Assembly: GCA_004154925.1 (NCBI GenBank)
Contig: QJNS01000005.1
Span: forward strand, 496,001 to 560,000
Origin: Monosporascus cannonballus
Taxonomy: Eukaryota > Ascomycota > Sordariomycetes > Xylariales
DNA: 64,000 nucleotides
Direction: 5' to 3'
Shown here: positions 39,026-51,745 of the stretch, piece after piece
How positions within the stretch are numbered: position 1 is the stretch's first letter
How the letters are laid out: every line of letters begins with the position of its first letter
Notes under the pieces: model-generated
The model's database searches: none
What the model saw: only the letters and a program-made list of their open reading frames with translations
Told to the model about the DNA's origin: nothing
Position numbers and translations under genes: made by a program

Positions 39026-42000
39026 TCACTTACAGGGGGGGTTTAGATTGTCGAAGATCCAATCCATGTCTTCGTCCCCATCACCTACGCACACGACAAT
39101 ATCCTCGCCTGCGCCCATGGCCCTGATCCTATACCCGCCGTCGTCGGCGAAGTACACGCGTGAGTTGTCGACCAGCCTTACCGTGCTGGCCCTCAGGTCC
39201 GGCAACCAGACGCCTGAGCTCCCCTGAGCCTGCGGCATCACTAGGAGGACCACGTCCTGCTCCGCGCAGTACTTCAATGGGTTCCTGTCCAAGATGGCAG
39301 TCACCCTAGGGTCGCCCGGTTCCGTCTCCCCTTCGGCCGCGCCGCGGACGATCGACTTAAACTCCCGTCCCGCGTCACGGCTCACGAGATCCCGTAAATC
39401 ACCCAGATCCTTATACAGGACCCGGAGCCCCATATCCAACCGGCTTCTCGCGGCGCTGACGCCCTGCACCTGCGGCCACCTCGACCCGACGACGCGCGAC
39501 ATCTGCCACGCGTTGAACAGGACGAACTGGATGTCGAGGCGCCGCAGCCCGCTTGCCTGCGGATTCAGGTTAGCGCCCAACACGCTCAGCAGCTCGGCCA
39601 CGACATCCACCGGTGCCCGCTCGACCTTATCGAGCCGGGAGGTGAGCAGTCGCGTGCGGTCTACCGTCTCGCCCTCCCAGACGTCTGCCAGCGCCCTGCC
39701 GTACAGGTTGACGATGTCGCCTAGCAGACTCTCCGACGTGCTCGCCGGCAGCGGCTCGAAATCTGCACCCGCCCAAAGCCGCGCGATCGTCCCGGCGCGG
39801 CTCTGGTCATCTACAGGCCCGCCTCCGACGAGACGGGATCCGCGCAGGGCGGTCACGAAAGGCACCCACGCCTGCGCGTCGTTACCCCATCCCGACTGCT
39901 CCATAAAGAACCTGGCAACGCCAAGCTCGTGGCCTCTCGCCTCCTCCCGGGACTTCTCCAGATCCGCCCGTAGACTCGCCGAGATCGCCCGTTCGCTTCC
40001 AGTTCGCCGCGCAATAGAAGCACCTCCCCATCTTTAACCTCGAGCTCATCCAGCCCGTCTCCCAGGATATCTTCCAGGCAGGCCAGCTGGCGGCCCCTCT
40101 TGCCGATCTCACGATCCTTGTCAGCGACGACGGCATCCCTGCGGACGACCTCGTCCAACAGCCCCGCCACCCTCCGCGAGTCGCCCGTCGCGATACCCTG
40201 TAGCCGGTTAGCGGTTCCGAGCCATCTCTCGTGCATGAGCTTGAAGTTGTGCCGAGCGGTCCGCAGCTGGCGCTCCGTAGCTCCCTTCGAGTCGTCCAGC
40301 TCTTTCCTCTTCTCCGCCAAGAGGCCTCGCAGCTTCTTTAATCTCCGCCGCAGCTCGCTGACATCCTCTTTGTAAGCCTCGGCTTCCTTACCCTTCTTCT
40401 TGTTGGTGGCTTTTAACTTCTGCCGCAGCTTGGCGACCACCCTCTTATAGGCCCCGGCTTTCTCAGCCTTCTTATTGGCGGACTCTACCTCCTGCCGCAG
40501 CTCTCTGACCAGATTCTGGTGAGCCCCGGCCTCCTCATCCTTCTTCTGGTTGGCGGTTTCCAGCTCCCGCCGAAGCTGGTTGACCTCCTTCTTGTGGGCC
40601 TCGGCTTCATCCGCCTTCTTCTTGTTAGCGGCCTGCACTTCCCCGCGAAGCTACTGCTGTGCCAGCGAAGACGCATCTAACTGTTGCTTATGCGTCTTGG
40701 CCCCCTCCTCTCTCTTCTTGTCTGCTGCCTCCGCTCGAGCCCGGAGCTCTATCTCCGTCTGCGAACGTCCCTCTAGCTCCCGTCTATGGGCCTCGGCCTC
40801 CTCCCTCGTCTTCTCGTTCGCCGCCTCGACCCGAGCCCGGAGGTCCTTCTCTACGCGCGAGGAGTTCTCCAAGTTCGTTTCGTAGGTCTTGTGCACCTGG
40901 TCGACCCGCGCCGTTGCCTCGGCGAGCTGCGACTTCGCGCTGGTAAGCTCGGACTTCGCGCCGGCGAGCTGGCGGCTGAGCTCCGCCTTTGCGTCTCTCT
41001 CTCGCCTAAGAATCCCCTCGTACCGACCCCTGCTCTCGCTATGGGCCTTCTCCTCCAGTTCGAACAGGGCCTTGGCGGCGGCCACCTCGCCGCGTAGCCC
41101 GTCATGGACTGTCTTGGAAGCCTCGTCTCCGCCTGGGCATTGCTCACCTCGAATCGGAGCTGCAGGATCTCCTCCTTTTGCTCGTCCGCGGACGTCAGCG
41201 CCTCTAGGAGCCGGTCGGAGAGCCCGGAGCTCTCTTCCCGCAGCCTCTTCACCTCGTTGCGCGATACCGCGAGCTTCCCAAGAGCGCGCTTCTCCGCCTC
41301 CTCGTGGCGGGCCACCACCCTCTCGGCCTCGTTCTTCAGCCTCCCGATCTCTTCCTCGAGCTCCAAGACTCGTTCCTTGTGCGCCCCCGTGAGCTGCTCG
41401 ATGCCCTCCCGGTGCTCGCGCAGCAGGTCCAGCCGTTCCTGGTACCACTCGTCCCGGTTCTCCGCCCGGTCCTCCTCAAGCTTCAGCCACGCCGCCCGGT
41501 GCGCCTCGGCAAGCCTCTCCCTGCTCTCCAGCTTCTGCTTCGCGCTCAGGAGGTCCGCCTCCGCCAACTCGCGCGAGGCCCTCTCGGTCTTGAGCTCCTC
41601 GGCCCTGGACCTCAGCTCCCCCTCGCTGGCTTCCAGCTCCCAATTCTTGTGCTCCAGTTCGACCTCTGCCTGACGGCGCAGCGACTTCTCCCTGATGAGG
41701 TCCACCTCGACGCTATTCGCCTGCCGCCTGGCGGCGCCGAGGCTCTTCGTCTTCTCCTCCAGCCACTGCTCGAGCGTAGTAACCCTCGCTTCCAGCCTGC
41801 TACTCTTGCCTTTCTCCTCTCGCAGGAGATCCTCTTTGGACCCGAGCAGCGCATCCTTGGCTGCGACATCCCTCTCGAGCGCCTCCTTCTCCATCCGGAG
41901 CATGGAGGCCCTGTCCATCTGCTCCCACGCTTGTCCGAAACTATCGACGAGCGTCCCCGATATGCCGTCGATCCGCTCCCTCAACCTCTTCTCCACCACC

Positions 42001-42416
42001 TGCCGCTCCAGGTTGAACAGGGCCTCCTTGTGCCCACGGGAGATGTTGCGGAACCTGTCCAGGGTCCCATTCCTCTCCCTACCCATCACGAGGTGCAACA
42101 CCGCGCCGAACCTCGCCTGGCCCAGGCGCTCGATCATCTCCTCGTACTCCGAGAGCCGAAACTTGCCGTCGGCGTCCTTCAGCGCGCTCGCCTGCTCCTC
42201 GAGATACTCCACCTCGGCCGTGAGCTCGCCCACCTCCTCTTCGACGTCTTCCTCGACCTCTTTGAGCCCCTTATTCAACGCCCTCGTCTCCCTCCTCGCC
42301 CGCGCCACCTCCTCCTCGTCGACCACGGCGTCGAGCGCGCGTTCCCGCTCGAGATCTTCCCTCAAGCCCTGGACCTCCTCCCCCGCGTCCAACACCTCCT
42401 GTATGCTACTCATCAT
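39026..42416 (-). pseudogene. Broken large coiled-coil protein gene
   Basis: From the ATG at 42416 one frame encodes a Glu/Arg/Lys/Leu-rich coiled coil. Near 41124-41130 it must shift by one base, as if a base were lost, to continue in the next frame (HDGLRGEVAAAKALFELEEK). An in-frame TAG at 40651-40653 interrupts it. Open coding resumes directly after (LRGEVQAANKKKADEAEAHK), and a second one-base shift near 39985-39992 leads to a globular C-terminal part ending at 39026. Without the breaks it would be about 1130 residues: a long coiled coil with tandem heptads around 600-760, then about 300 non-coiled residues. The TAG could be CAG changed by RIP (CpA to TpA). A GTAAGT at the end may open one more intron. 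It lies 400 bases from the AT-rich block. Either a pseudogene or indel errors in the assembly; the family is unknown. Confidence 0.75.
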
Positions 42417-42850
42417 GAAGTACAAAAGGGTTAGCGATATGCTTAGTGGGTACTCTATGAGATTTCTCGATACCGATGTTACGTGTCGTTGACGAGATGG
42501 GGGGACAAGTGTAGAGTATCTCGGAACGGATGTTTGAAACTGAGGTAAGTTACGCTACCTGCCGGTTGGTCGAAGAGAACTGCGACATTTGGACGTAGAA
42601 TTAGGCTACTGGACCGAGCTCTTACAGAAGTGCGAGGGGACAAAATTGGTTGTATTAGGAAAGGATCGGCTAGCGTGTCCTTAGGGTGTGTTCGATGGAT
42701 CTCAGCGGCCGCGAAGCTTGGAGCTTTTCGCCACTCGCTCCCCACTCGCTCCCATATAAGCATGACGCCTTTCCCTATCAGGAAATAATCATCATGAGAC
42801 TTTATAAGCAGCGGCCGCAAAGATTTTTTTGATATACCCTTAGCATCTAG
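42417..42850. other. Border region, no gene
   Basis: Short spacer with the upstream region of the coiled-coil gene and the edge of the AT-rich block. The word cagcggccgc occurs twice (42700-42709 and 42810-42819). Confidence 0.6.
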
Positions 42851-43983
42851 GCCTAAACCGGTTAGCTTATCGCGGCTGTTAAAAAAGCGACCGCGACGAG
42901 AAATTACTGTTACGGCTATTAAAATAACGATTATTTATATTAATTTTGCCTTTTATAACCTTATAAATTATTAATTTTATAAAATTATTATCGAATATTT
43001 ATATTTAATAATTATTATATCGTTCGAAAATATAAATATTATAAATATTATATGTCAGTTTAATTAACGATAATTAAAATAATTATATAAATTTTTAATT
43101 TCGTTATTAACCAAAAAAACCCGTAAAATTATCGTAATATCGAATTTAACAAATTATTAAAAAATTATTAATTAATAAAGCTTTCGGAAAAAATATCGTT
43201 AATTACTATATTTTTTATGTTAACGATTTCGAAATTTTTTAATAGTTTTTTAAATAAGAAAAATTATTTTCTTAATTTTTAGGAAATAAATAAAAAATAA
43301 AAAATATTTTTAGAATAAAACGGATATATTTATGTTTTAAAAATTAATAATTTTGATTTAAATATATATTTTTTAAAAGATTTAACGTAATATTAAGTTT
43401 ATTTAAAAGTATTTTATTAATCCGATTAATAATATTTTTCATTAAATATTTAACGTTTATTAAATATTATATATTAATTTCGTTTATTCGGTAAACCTTT
43501 AAAAATAATTAATAAGGTTTAAAAAAATTATTATTAATAGCTTTATTTTAAGAATTATATCGGAATTATTAATAATATGTTAATTTACGCTTATATATTA
43601 GTTAATTAAGTAAAGATATAACGTTATTATAACAAGTTTTTCGTATAAAACGTATTAATAATAATAAATTAAAATATAATTTTTACGTATATATATGCCG
43701 GTTGTGAAAAATCGATAAACGATAAAACAGTATTTAAATTTATTACGATAAATAATTTTAATATATTTTACGAAAAATATTTATTAATAAATTTAAGATA
43801 TACTTTTAACAAAGAAATAATTACGTTATATTTAGGCGTAAAATTATATTTAAAAAAATAAGTTACTATTAATTAATGGTTTTAAAATTATTAAAAGCTA
43901 TATAATTTAAGGTATAATTTATTTAAAATAACGGCAAAATAAATATTCGATATTTTGAAAAAACGATAGAAAATCGTAGAGAT
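42851..43983. repeat. AT-rich, RIP-degraded sequence left of element A
   Basis: RIP-type AT-rich sequence before the target duplication of element A. It is presumably an older transposon into which A inserted. No motif recognised. Confidence 0.75.
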
Positions 43984-43988
43984 AAACG
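43984..43988. repeat. Target site duplication of A, left (aaacg)
   Basis: The five bases directly before the LTR start are identical to the five after 58683. A 5-base duplication is usual for Ty3/gypsy integrases. Confidence 0.85.
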
Positions 43989-44194
43989 TGTAAGATAATG
44001 GACAGCTGTGAGTTGGGTAAGGTGATTTCCGACCAGTCGTAAAGCAGATTCCAAGAAGTGAGTGTATTAGGTTACTTTTATTTGGCGTTTCCTATTAGCT
44101 GCCAGATAGTGGATTTATATTAATAAGTAAGTCGGTAGCTGATCGGTAGCTGGTTGGTTATTAGCTTTATTTTAATAAGGGCTGTATTTTTATA
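43989..44194 (-). repeat. Left LTR of element A (3' LTR)
   Basis: 206 bases starting TGTAAGATAATGG and ending in TATA, which a RIP change from TACA explains. It matches the split right LTR along its whole length, mostly with C/T and G/A differences. Confidence 0.9.
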
Positions 44195-44210
44195 ATTAAT
44201 TTTCCCTTTT
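44195..44210 (-). promoter_or_regulatory. Polypurine tract of element A
   Basis: On minus the bases just before the 3' LTR read AAAAGGGAAAATTAAT, a purine-rich primer site for plus-strand DNA synthesis. This supports the minus orientation of A. Confidence 0.65.
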
Positions 44211-47200
44211 AAATTATTAATTCCTAATAATAATATTATTAATTTGATATAACGTATTTTATAAATTTAATTACGTATATTTGCCGATAATTTACCGTTA
44301 TATTATGTTATAAATAATAACTATAATAATTAATGCGTATTATATTACGTAATTAATTATATTTCGTTTAATTTTTTATTATAATCCGTTTTTAACTTTA
44401 TTTTATTTACTTTTTTTTCTTTTTGCGCTTATATTTTTATTCCTTTTACGTACGCGTTCTGTTCGATTTTCTGTTTTTCTTTATTTTTATTTCGTTTTTT
44501 CCGTTTATTCTGTATATTATTTCCATTCGCCATATTTTTTTTCGAAAAAAGTTTTAAAAAAAGTAATATTTTAATATTAAGAAAGATTAAGATTTTTTCG
44601 AACGTTATTTTTTTGACGCCGATAATAAGATAAATATTAATTGTGTTACGGGCGGTAATAAGCCGTATTATATTTACGTAATATAACGTTATTTTGATTA
44701 CCGTACGATTTACGTTTAAGTTTTAGACGTTTTAAATTACGTTATAATTAATTATTATTATAAGACTTTTTGCGCGGTAAATAATTATTTTTAATATTAT
44801 TAATATCGTTATTTAATTTCTATTTCGATTTTAATTATTTTTAAAAGTATTGCCTAGATAATTTTTTAATTTGGTACGATAATTAGGAATTAATTAACAA
44901 ATTCGAAAAAGCTTATATTACGGATATTTAATACGAACGTTCCAATATAATTGCGGTCGGTCGTCGATTTAACGTTTTTCGTAAGGCCGAATTCGCCCTT
45001 AATGCGGTTATTATTAAGGAATATCGTTTTTTTAATATAACGAAAATTAATTTCCGATCGTTTATTATAGCTATAAAAATCCAATTTTAATGCCGTTTTA
45101 TAAATTTGTAAATTTAATTTCTTTTTATAAGTATTATGATCTTTTTTTATTATTCCGCAATTAATTTCCGATTAGGTGTAATTTTAAGGTATTTTTATAA
45201 ATAAAGTAATTTTTAAAGGCCGTTATATTATTGCGCTTCTCGTTTACGAATATTTTTCGTTTATTTTCCAACGTTTTAACGAAACTTTAATACTTATTAA
45301 TAATTATAATTAAAAAATGATTTTACCTGGTAAAATTATTGCCAAACCTAAATATATTAAGCGTTTTAAAGATAACGCCTTATTTTTACTTAATAACAAA
45401 TTATGTTCCGGTTATTTGGGCTTTATTTTTCGTAAAAAATAAAATATTTTTAAATTCTTTTCTGTATTTTATATTTAATAAGTTTAATAAACGTACTTAT
45501 TTTTGGTTATCGTATATTTTCTAATTATTTTCCGATATTCCTATATTAATTTTCTTAATACGTTTATTAAAAGCTAATTAACGTAAAATTTAATAATTAA
45601 ACGTAAAATTTTATTTTCAATATAAAAATTTAATTTTTTTTTATATCCTTTGTAAATTTCCGATCGGTATACGATAAAGTAATTATTCGTGAGAAACTTA
45701 AAAATAATTATATAATTAAATAATATTTTAATATTAATATTTTATTTTTATTTAAAATTATTTTTTGTAATTTTTATAATTGTTAAATAATAAATTTTCG
45801 ACCGAGTTATTTTTATTTTGCAATTTTTAAGTTATTTTATTTTTTATATACGTATTTATTTTTTTTCGTAACGTTATAATATTTTAAGCGCGTATTCGAA
45901 ATGTTTTCGGAGTTTTTACGTATTGTACTTAGCGGATTAACTTTTTTATTTAATTAGATATTTACGTTACCCTTAATTATTTTAATAGCGGAAAATATTG
46001 TTTATTATTTATTTTTCTTATTTCTTTATTAGGTCCGGTAATATTATTTAAACGTCGCCCGGTTTTTAATTATGTTATAAATTTAATAAAGCTATTAAAA
46101 ATATATCATATATCTGTTAATATTTAATAAGAAGAATTATATTGTATGCTTAAAAATTAATTTATTTCTTAATTGTAATTCGGATATAAATATATACGAA
46201 ATTTTTATTTTTAAATTTAAAATGTTTAATTAATAAATTTATTAATTAATTTAATTGAAATTTTATAAACATATAATATTAATTATAATATTGTTTAAAT
46301 TATCGCTGTTTTTTCCTAATATTTATATATTACTTAATAAATAATGGTTATTTTTTGAAATACTTTTTAATTTGTTATATTTATTTTTTAAATTTTTATA
46401 AAAGATATTTTACCATTTTTAAATAATATTTATATAAAGTTTTAAACGGGAAACGGCCGGTAAACGTATTTCGCATATTATTATATACGAATTTTATATT
46501 TCGTAATAATTTTATTTAATTATTTTAATATTTATTAATGTAATTACCGAAATAATATTTTAAAATTTAATAAATACGATTTATTTATTTATCGGTTTAC
46601 GGATAATAAGCGGTCGATATTTGCAATTTTATTTTTCATTCCTTTTAAAATTCCGCTCAAAATTAATTTATTAATAATTTATCTTTATTCTTAATAATTC
46701 CGACTAGCATACCGAATTTATACTTAATTTTATTATAAAATAATCGAGCTAATTCGGTTGCAGCTAAGGTTTTAACCGTAAGAATAAATAGTTTTAATTT
46801 CGTAAAGCGGTCGACGATCACCAATATTACGTTATACTTTAACCCGTTTAAACGTAAGCTTTTAAGAAATCTCGTAATAAAATTTAATAAGATTTTTTAA
46901 AAGAATTGCTTAAATAACGGCAAAAGCTATAATTATTTATATGCTTTATAACGTAGCTTTATTATGCTTTAATAATTCGGATATTACTTAATATATTTTC
47001 GAATATTGTTCGCTATATTTTCCTAAGAAAACTTTTTAATTATTAATTTTAACGTATAAACATATTTTATATATCCTGTTTTTAAATTATTGTATTATTA
47101 ATTAATTAATTATTTTCGTAAAACGCCTTATAACGAGATTACGAATTTATCTCGATAATATAAAACCTTATTTAAATCCAGAAAATATTTTTTCTTTATT

Positions 47201-48631
47201 TGGGCTTAACGTCCAATTATTTATATTAATTCCATAATATTTAAATCTTTAATTTATAATTTTCGAACCTAATCGTAAAACTATCGGAAAACTTTCGGCT
47301 AAAATATTATTTTATTTTTAATTAACTTTTTCGCCAAGGAACATAAAATGTGTTAATTATAAATAATAACTTTAATATTAATTTTGTCTTTTTTAAATTT
47401 TTCGGAATCCAATTATAATACGTTTGCAATTTATAATTATTATTATCAAATTATTAATTATATTATTATTATGATTCGTACTTATATTATTATTTGCAAA
47501 CGATAAATTCGGTAAATATATAATTCTTTATTTTCTTTTTCTTTTCGAAAGCTTTTTATAATCGTATAACGAAAATTTTCCGCTTTTTTTATGCGGATAA
47601 TAATTATTTAAACCTTTATTAATTATAATTTATTTAGAAATTTTATAACGAACGAATTTTACGTTATTTTTATAAGGCCTTTTACCTTTTTATAATTTTT
47701 TAAATTACGTTATATTTTTTTTAACCGTTTTTCGTACGTTATTTAACATATTATTTGTAAATCCGAATTTCTTAAATAATATAAAAATTACGTCTTTATA
47801 CGCAATTTTCCTTAATATGTAATTCAGGTATTTAAATAACTTATTTGCCGGGTTAACGGCGTCCGGTCGGTATTGGATTTTAAAATCAAATTACGCAAAA
47901 CGGTAAATTTATCGGGTTAATTTCTCTTTAAAATTAAGCGCCAACGCCTTTATCATATCTTTTAGCATTATATAATCGATAAGTATTAAAAATTTTTTCT
48001 CCGTACCCTTAAGATATTGCCGTTAATATTTTAAATTATTTATAACTGCCAATAATTTTTATTACTTTATAACTTATTATTTTTTAGTTAAACTTAATTT
48101 TTACGATTAATATATAATTAAATATTAATACTTTCTATATTTTTATAAAAATATTCTTAATATAATTTTTATCGAAATATTTATTTTAATCCTGGTATTT
48201 TTGGCATTATCTTAATATTAGAAAATAATTACCAAATAAAAAACTTTTTTTAAGTTTCGAAACGCTTTTTTAACTTTTTCGAATTACTTAAACTTTATTA
48301 CTTTATCTTTATTTTACGCTTTTCTTAAAAACTTAATAATAAATTCAATAATACCCAAATAATAAACGATAAATTTCCGATAAAAGTTTGCAAATTTTAA
48401 AAATACTTAAATATTATAAATTAATTTTAACTTTAGTTACGTTTCGATAATATCAATCTGTTAACGGTTTATTTCCAAACCGTCAGTATTAATTATAAAT
48501 CCTAAGTACTTTATTTTTTTAAAAAAGAATTTGTATTTTAACGTTTTAACAAATAATTAATATTATAATAACCGTTCGTAAATTAATTAAAAATATTTTG
48601 CATATTTTTTTTCATTATCCGAATAAATAAT

Positions 48632-48973
48632 GATATTATTTAAATATATTACGTATATATAATTAATTAATTTAATTAATATTTTGTAAATATAAATTTA
48701 AAACGTAATTAACGCATTAATAAAATCAAATAATATAACCGTATATTTAAATTACTTATACTATATTCGGAAAACAATTTTTTATTAATCGCCCTTTTTA
48801 ATTTTAATACGGTAATAAATATCCTTAAAATTAATTTTCAAAAATATCTTAATTAACTTTAAACGATTTATTATTTTTAAAATCAAAAATAAAAAATATC
48901 GGTTTTTTATTATTACCCGATTTAACCCCTTATAATTAATATATAGTCGGAAACTGCCTTCCTTTTTAAACAT
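48632..48973 (-). pseudogene. Reverse transcriptase relic of element A
   Basis: An open piece (48785-48973) reads GSFRLYINYKGLNRVIIKNR followed by FLFLILKIINRL and FLKINFKDIYYRIKIKKGD, a mutated copy of the Ty3/gypsy reverse-transcriptase core (normally a DYRGLN block and a KLDLRDAYHRIRI block). Downstream at 48632-48646 the catalytic box reads YLNNI where active enzymes have YLDDI. Both Asp to Asn changes are G to A. The enzyme is dead; the identity rests on the conserved block order. Confidence 0.85.
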
Positions 48974-49810
48974 AAATAATATTAATACCTTTATATCCGT
49001 TTTCGAATAATATATTCAGTTTATTTTTTAATTTTTTCGGATATATTATTTAAATATTTTTCTTTAAGTTTTCAAAATAAGATAAATTAGGCCGAATAAA
49101 AACATTTTTCTTAAGATCAAATTTATTACATATTCCGCCCTTAATAATTGAAATATTTTTTTTTGTTATTTTTTCGGAATATATTCGCCGGAAATTCTTT
49201 AAATATATAAAAAAGTCGGTTATTTTTTTATTTTTATTATTTTTTGAATTCCAAGATATTTAACTTTTTAATTAAATTTATTAAATTAACGATATAAATT
49301 TATTTACTAGAAAATACTAAATTTATAATCTTTTATTTATTAATTTTTTATAATAATTTATATAATTATTAATATATAATTAAATTTAACAAAATCTTTA
49401 ATATATTTATTTCGAGTTTAAATAATAAAAAATTAAATATTTTTTAATTATGATATATTATAAAATAAATTTCCTTAAATTTTCGTTTATTTCCGTTATT
49501 ATTTATTATGCTAGCAGGAATTTTATAAGCTTTATAATATTTGATATATATATTATTAACGCTAATAAAGCTTAAAATATCCCCAAAAATTAATTAGAAA
49601 TTAAACTTTTTCGTTAATTTTTTATTTACAATATTTATTTATACTCCGATATCTATATTTATCTATATTATTATATCTCCCGTATTTTTCTTTTAATAAA
49701 TATTTTCCTTTTAAAAAGCGGCTTTATTTTAACCGTTTTACAGTTATTAGCCAAAATAAACTGGATATATACGTTTATTTCGGTTCATTTTTTAGATTTA
49801 CGTTTAAAGA

Positions 49811-50083
49811 TTAATTTAATTTATCGTTATATATTATAACGTTATATATAACTTTCAAAAATATATTTTCATATAGCCGGAATAATATAGTTTTCGTATT
49901 CTTTTTAAATCTATAATTTACGTTTTTATAATTTAATTTTTTATAATTATAATATTTAAATAAGCTCTTATAAAAATTAAAGATATTAAATCGTATAAAT
50001 TTATTTCGATCGGAATTAAATCGGCGATTATTTACTTTTCGAATATAAAAACGCTTATATTCTTTATTATTCTTATGCAGCAC
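49811..50083 (-). pseudogene. Gag zinc-knuckle relic of element A
   Basis: A 90-codon minus-strand frame contains, at 49913-49954, a 14-residue segment with the spacing of a CX2CX4HX4C retroviral zinc knuckle. All four ligand positions are now Tyr (KYYNYKKLNYKNVNYR). Every change fits G to A or C to T. It lies upstream of the reverse transcriptase, as gag should. Confidence 0.75.
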
Positions 50084-51202
50084 TTTTAATTTATTTTAAA
50101 GATTTTTTTTCCCAAAACGTTAAAATAAAATCGTTTATTCCTATTAATATCTTTAATAGAAAATAATTGGTTTTTTTCGTTTTTTTTTCAAATATTTTAA
50201 TAATATTTTATTTTATTTATTACGTTATTAATTTATTTTAATTTTTTCGTTTTTTCGTAACAAAATATTCCGTAACTTTAATATTAATTTATAAAAATAA
50301 TTAAAAATAAAATATTTATTATGCTAATCGTTTTCCGGGTTAAAAAAGTTTATAAGTTTTATTTTATAAATTAAGAACTTTTATTTAACGTAAAAGTCCA
50401 ATAGCGATTAATCGGATTGTTATTGCAATTCTATAAATTATTTCTTATATTCTTTATTGAAAAAGTTAGGATTTCCGTAACTTTTCTTAATAAAAATCCA
50501 TAAATCTTTTTTTTATTTCTTTTTCGTAAATAAAATAATTAAATACAATGTAATATAATTATTAAATATTCGTATTAAAAATATTTATATAACTTATAAT
50601 CTATTAAATATAAATAAAGGCATTTTGCCTTAGCTTTTCGACATAAATTGTTATAATAATTTTTATTTAATCTTTTTTTTAAATTAATACGCGTTTGGAA
50701 AATTTCGGGTAATTATAATACGGTATTCGTTTATCGCCTTTAAGCTTTTATAATAATATCGTAATTAACTTATAAAATTTTGCTTTTTTAACTTATACTA
50801 TTATTTATTATTCGGCCAATTATCGGAATAATTCCAAATATTATTTATTTTATTAACAAATAATTTTCAAAATTTGATTATTATTAAAGGGTTTAACCTT
50901 TTTTTGTTTTAAATTCCGGAACGCGTTCGTTATATTACGTTCGTTTTTCGATTATTTAGCTAACGGTTATCGGAATATATTCTTATTATATATATAAGGA
51001 AATTCAAAATCCTAAAAACTATATTTCTTTACCTGTTAAGGTTCCGTTATAAGCTTTTTCGTCTATTTCTATATTATAATTAATCGTTCGTCGGTTAGGT
51101 TCCGATCGGCGGTTTTTTCAATTAATAATTTAAGTTCGTTTTGCAATCGGCAAATTTTACTTCTAATAATTATTACGTTACTTTTTATGCAGATAAAAAA
51201 AT

Positions 51203-51226
51203 TATAAAATAATGAACAGCTATAAG
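51203..51226 (-). repeat. Right LTR of element A, first part
   Basis: 24 bases matching the first 24 bases of the left LTR with only G/A differences, ending in the target ataag of element B. The LTR resumes at 58502. Confidence 0.85.
51222..51226. repeat. Target site duplication of B, left (ataag)
   Basis: Identical to the five bases after 58496, and also the matching position in the LTR of A (RIP-altered gtgag in the left LTR). Confidence 0.88.
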
Positions 51227-51645
51227 TGTAACGAACCTGTCATATATCCACCTGGAGGTATGAGCAATATCCGAAATGGGGTCTTGATTTGCAGGTAACA
51301 ATAAGGCAAAGAATAATTTAGTGGTTTATTCGTTAAAAAGATTTAAAAAATTTCTTTTAATTAAAAAATAATATAATTACCTTTTGATTAACAGCTTAAA
51401 TTAATAACTAAGAAGCAAAATTAAGTAAATGCTATTTATATGAAAAATCGATTTATTATATATCCCAACTCCCAAAGTGAATATATCGTAAATCTGTTGG
51501 ATCTGTGTGATCTGGTCCCCAGATCACCTAGATCAACCAGATCACCTTAAGAGCCAGGCTTCCTGCCCGGAGTTTAGCCGTGACAGGTCCGCGCTAGGCC
51601 TTAAAGGTTGGTCTCCTCGAGACAGGAACCCCTGTTCCTGTAACA
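51227..51645 (-). repeat. Left LTR of element B (3' LTR)
   Basis: 419 bases, TGTAAC...GTAACA. It shares long near-identical stretches with 58102-58496. Inside, gtgatctggt (51507-51516) and accagatcac (51536-51545) form a perfect 10-base inverted repeat. The last 165 bases are GC-balanced. Confidence 0.92.
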
Positions 51646-51660
51646 CTATTTCCCCTCTCC
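51646..51660 (-). promoter_or_regulatory. Polypurine tract of element B
   Basis: On minus the bases directly before the 3' LTR read GGAGAGGGGAAATAG, a classical purine-rich primer site that confirms the minus orientation of B. Confidence 0.75.
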
Positions 51661-51745
51661 AAGGATCTTTGTCCCAAAGATAAGAACCGTAGGTCGCCAC
51701 TTTGTTTGGTTGGAGAGAGTTGGAGATGTCCCAGCTGACTTCACC

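Noticed and set aside
41304..42434. 376-codon plus-strand frame, Leu/Pro-rich
   Set aside because: Exact antisense of the coiled-coil gene. Its composition is what the complement of Glu/Arg/Leu codons gives.
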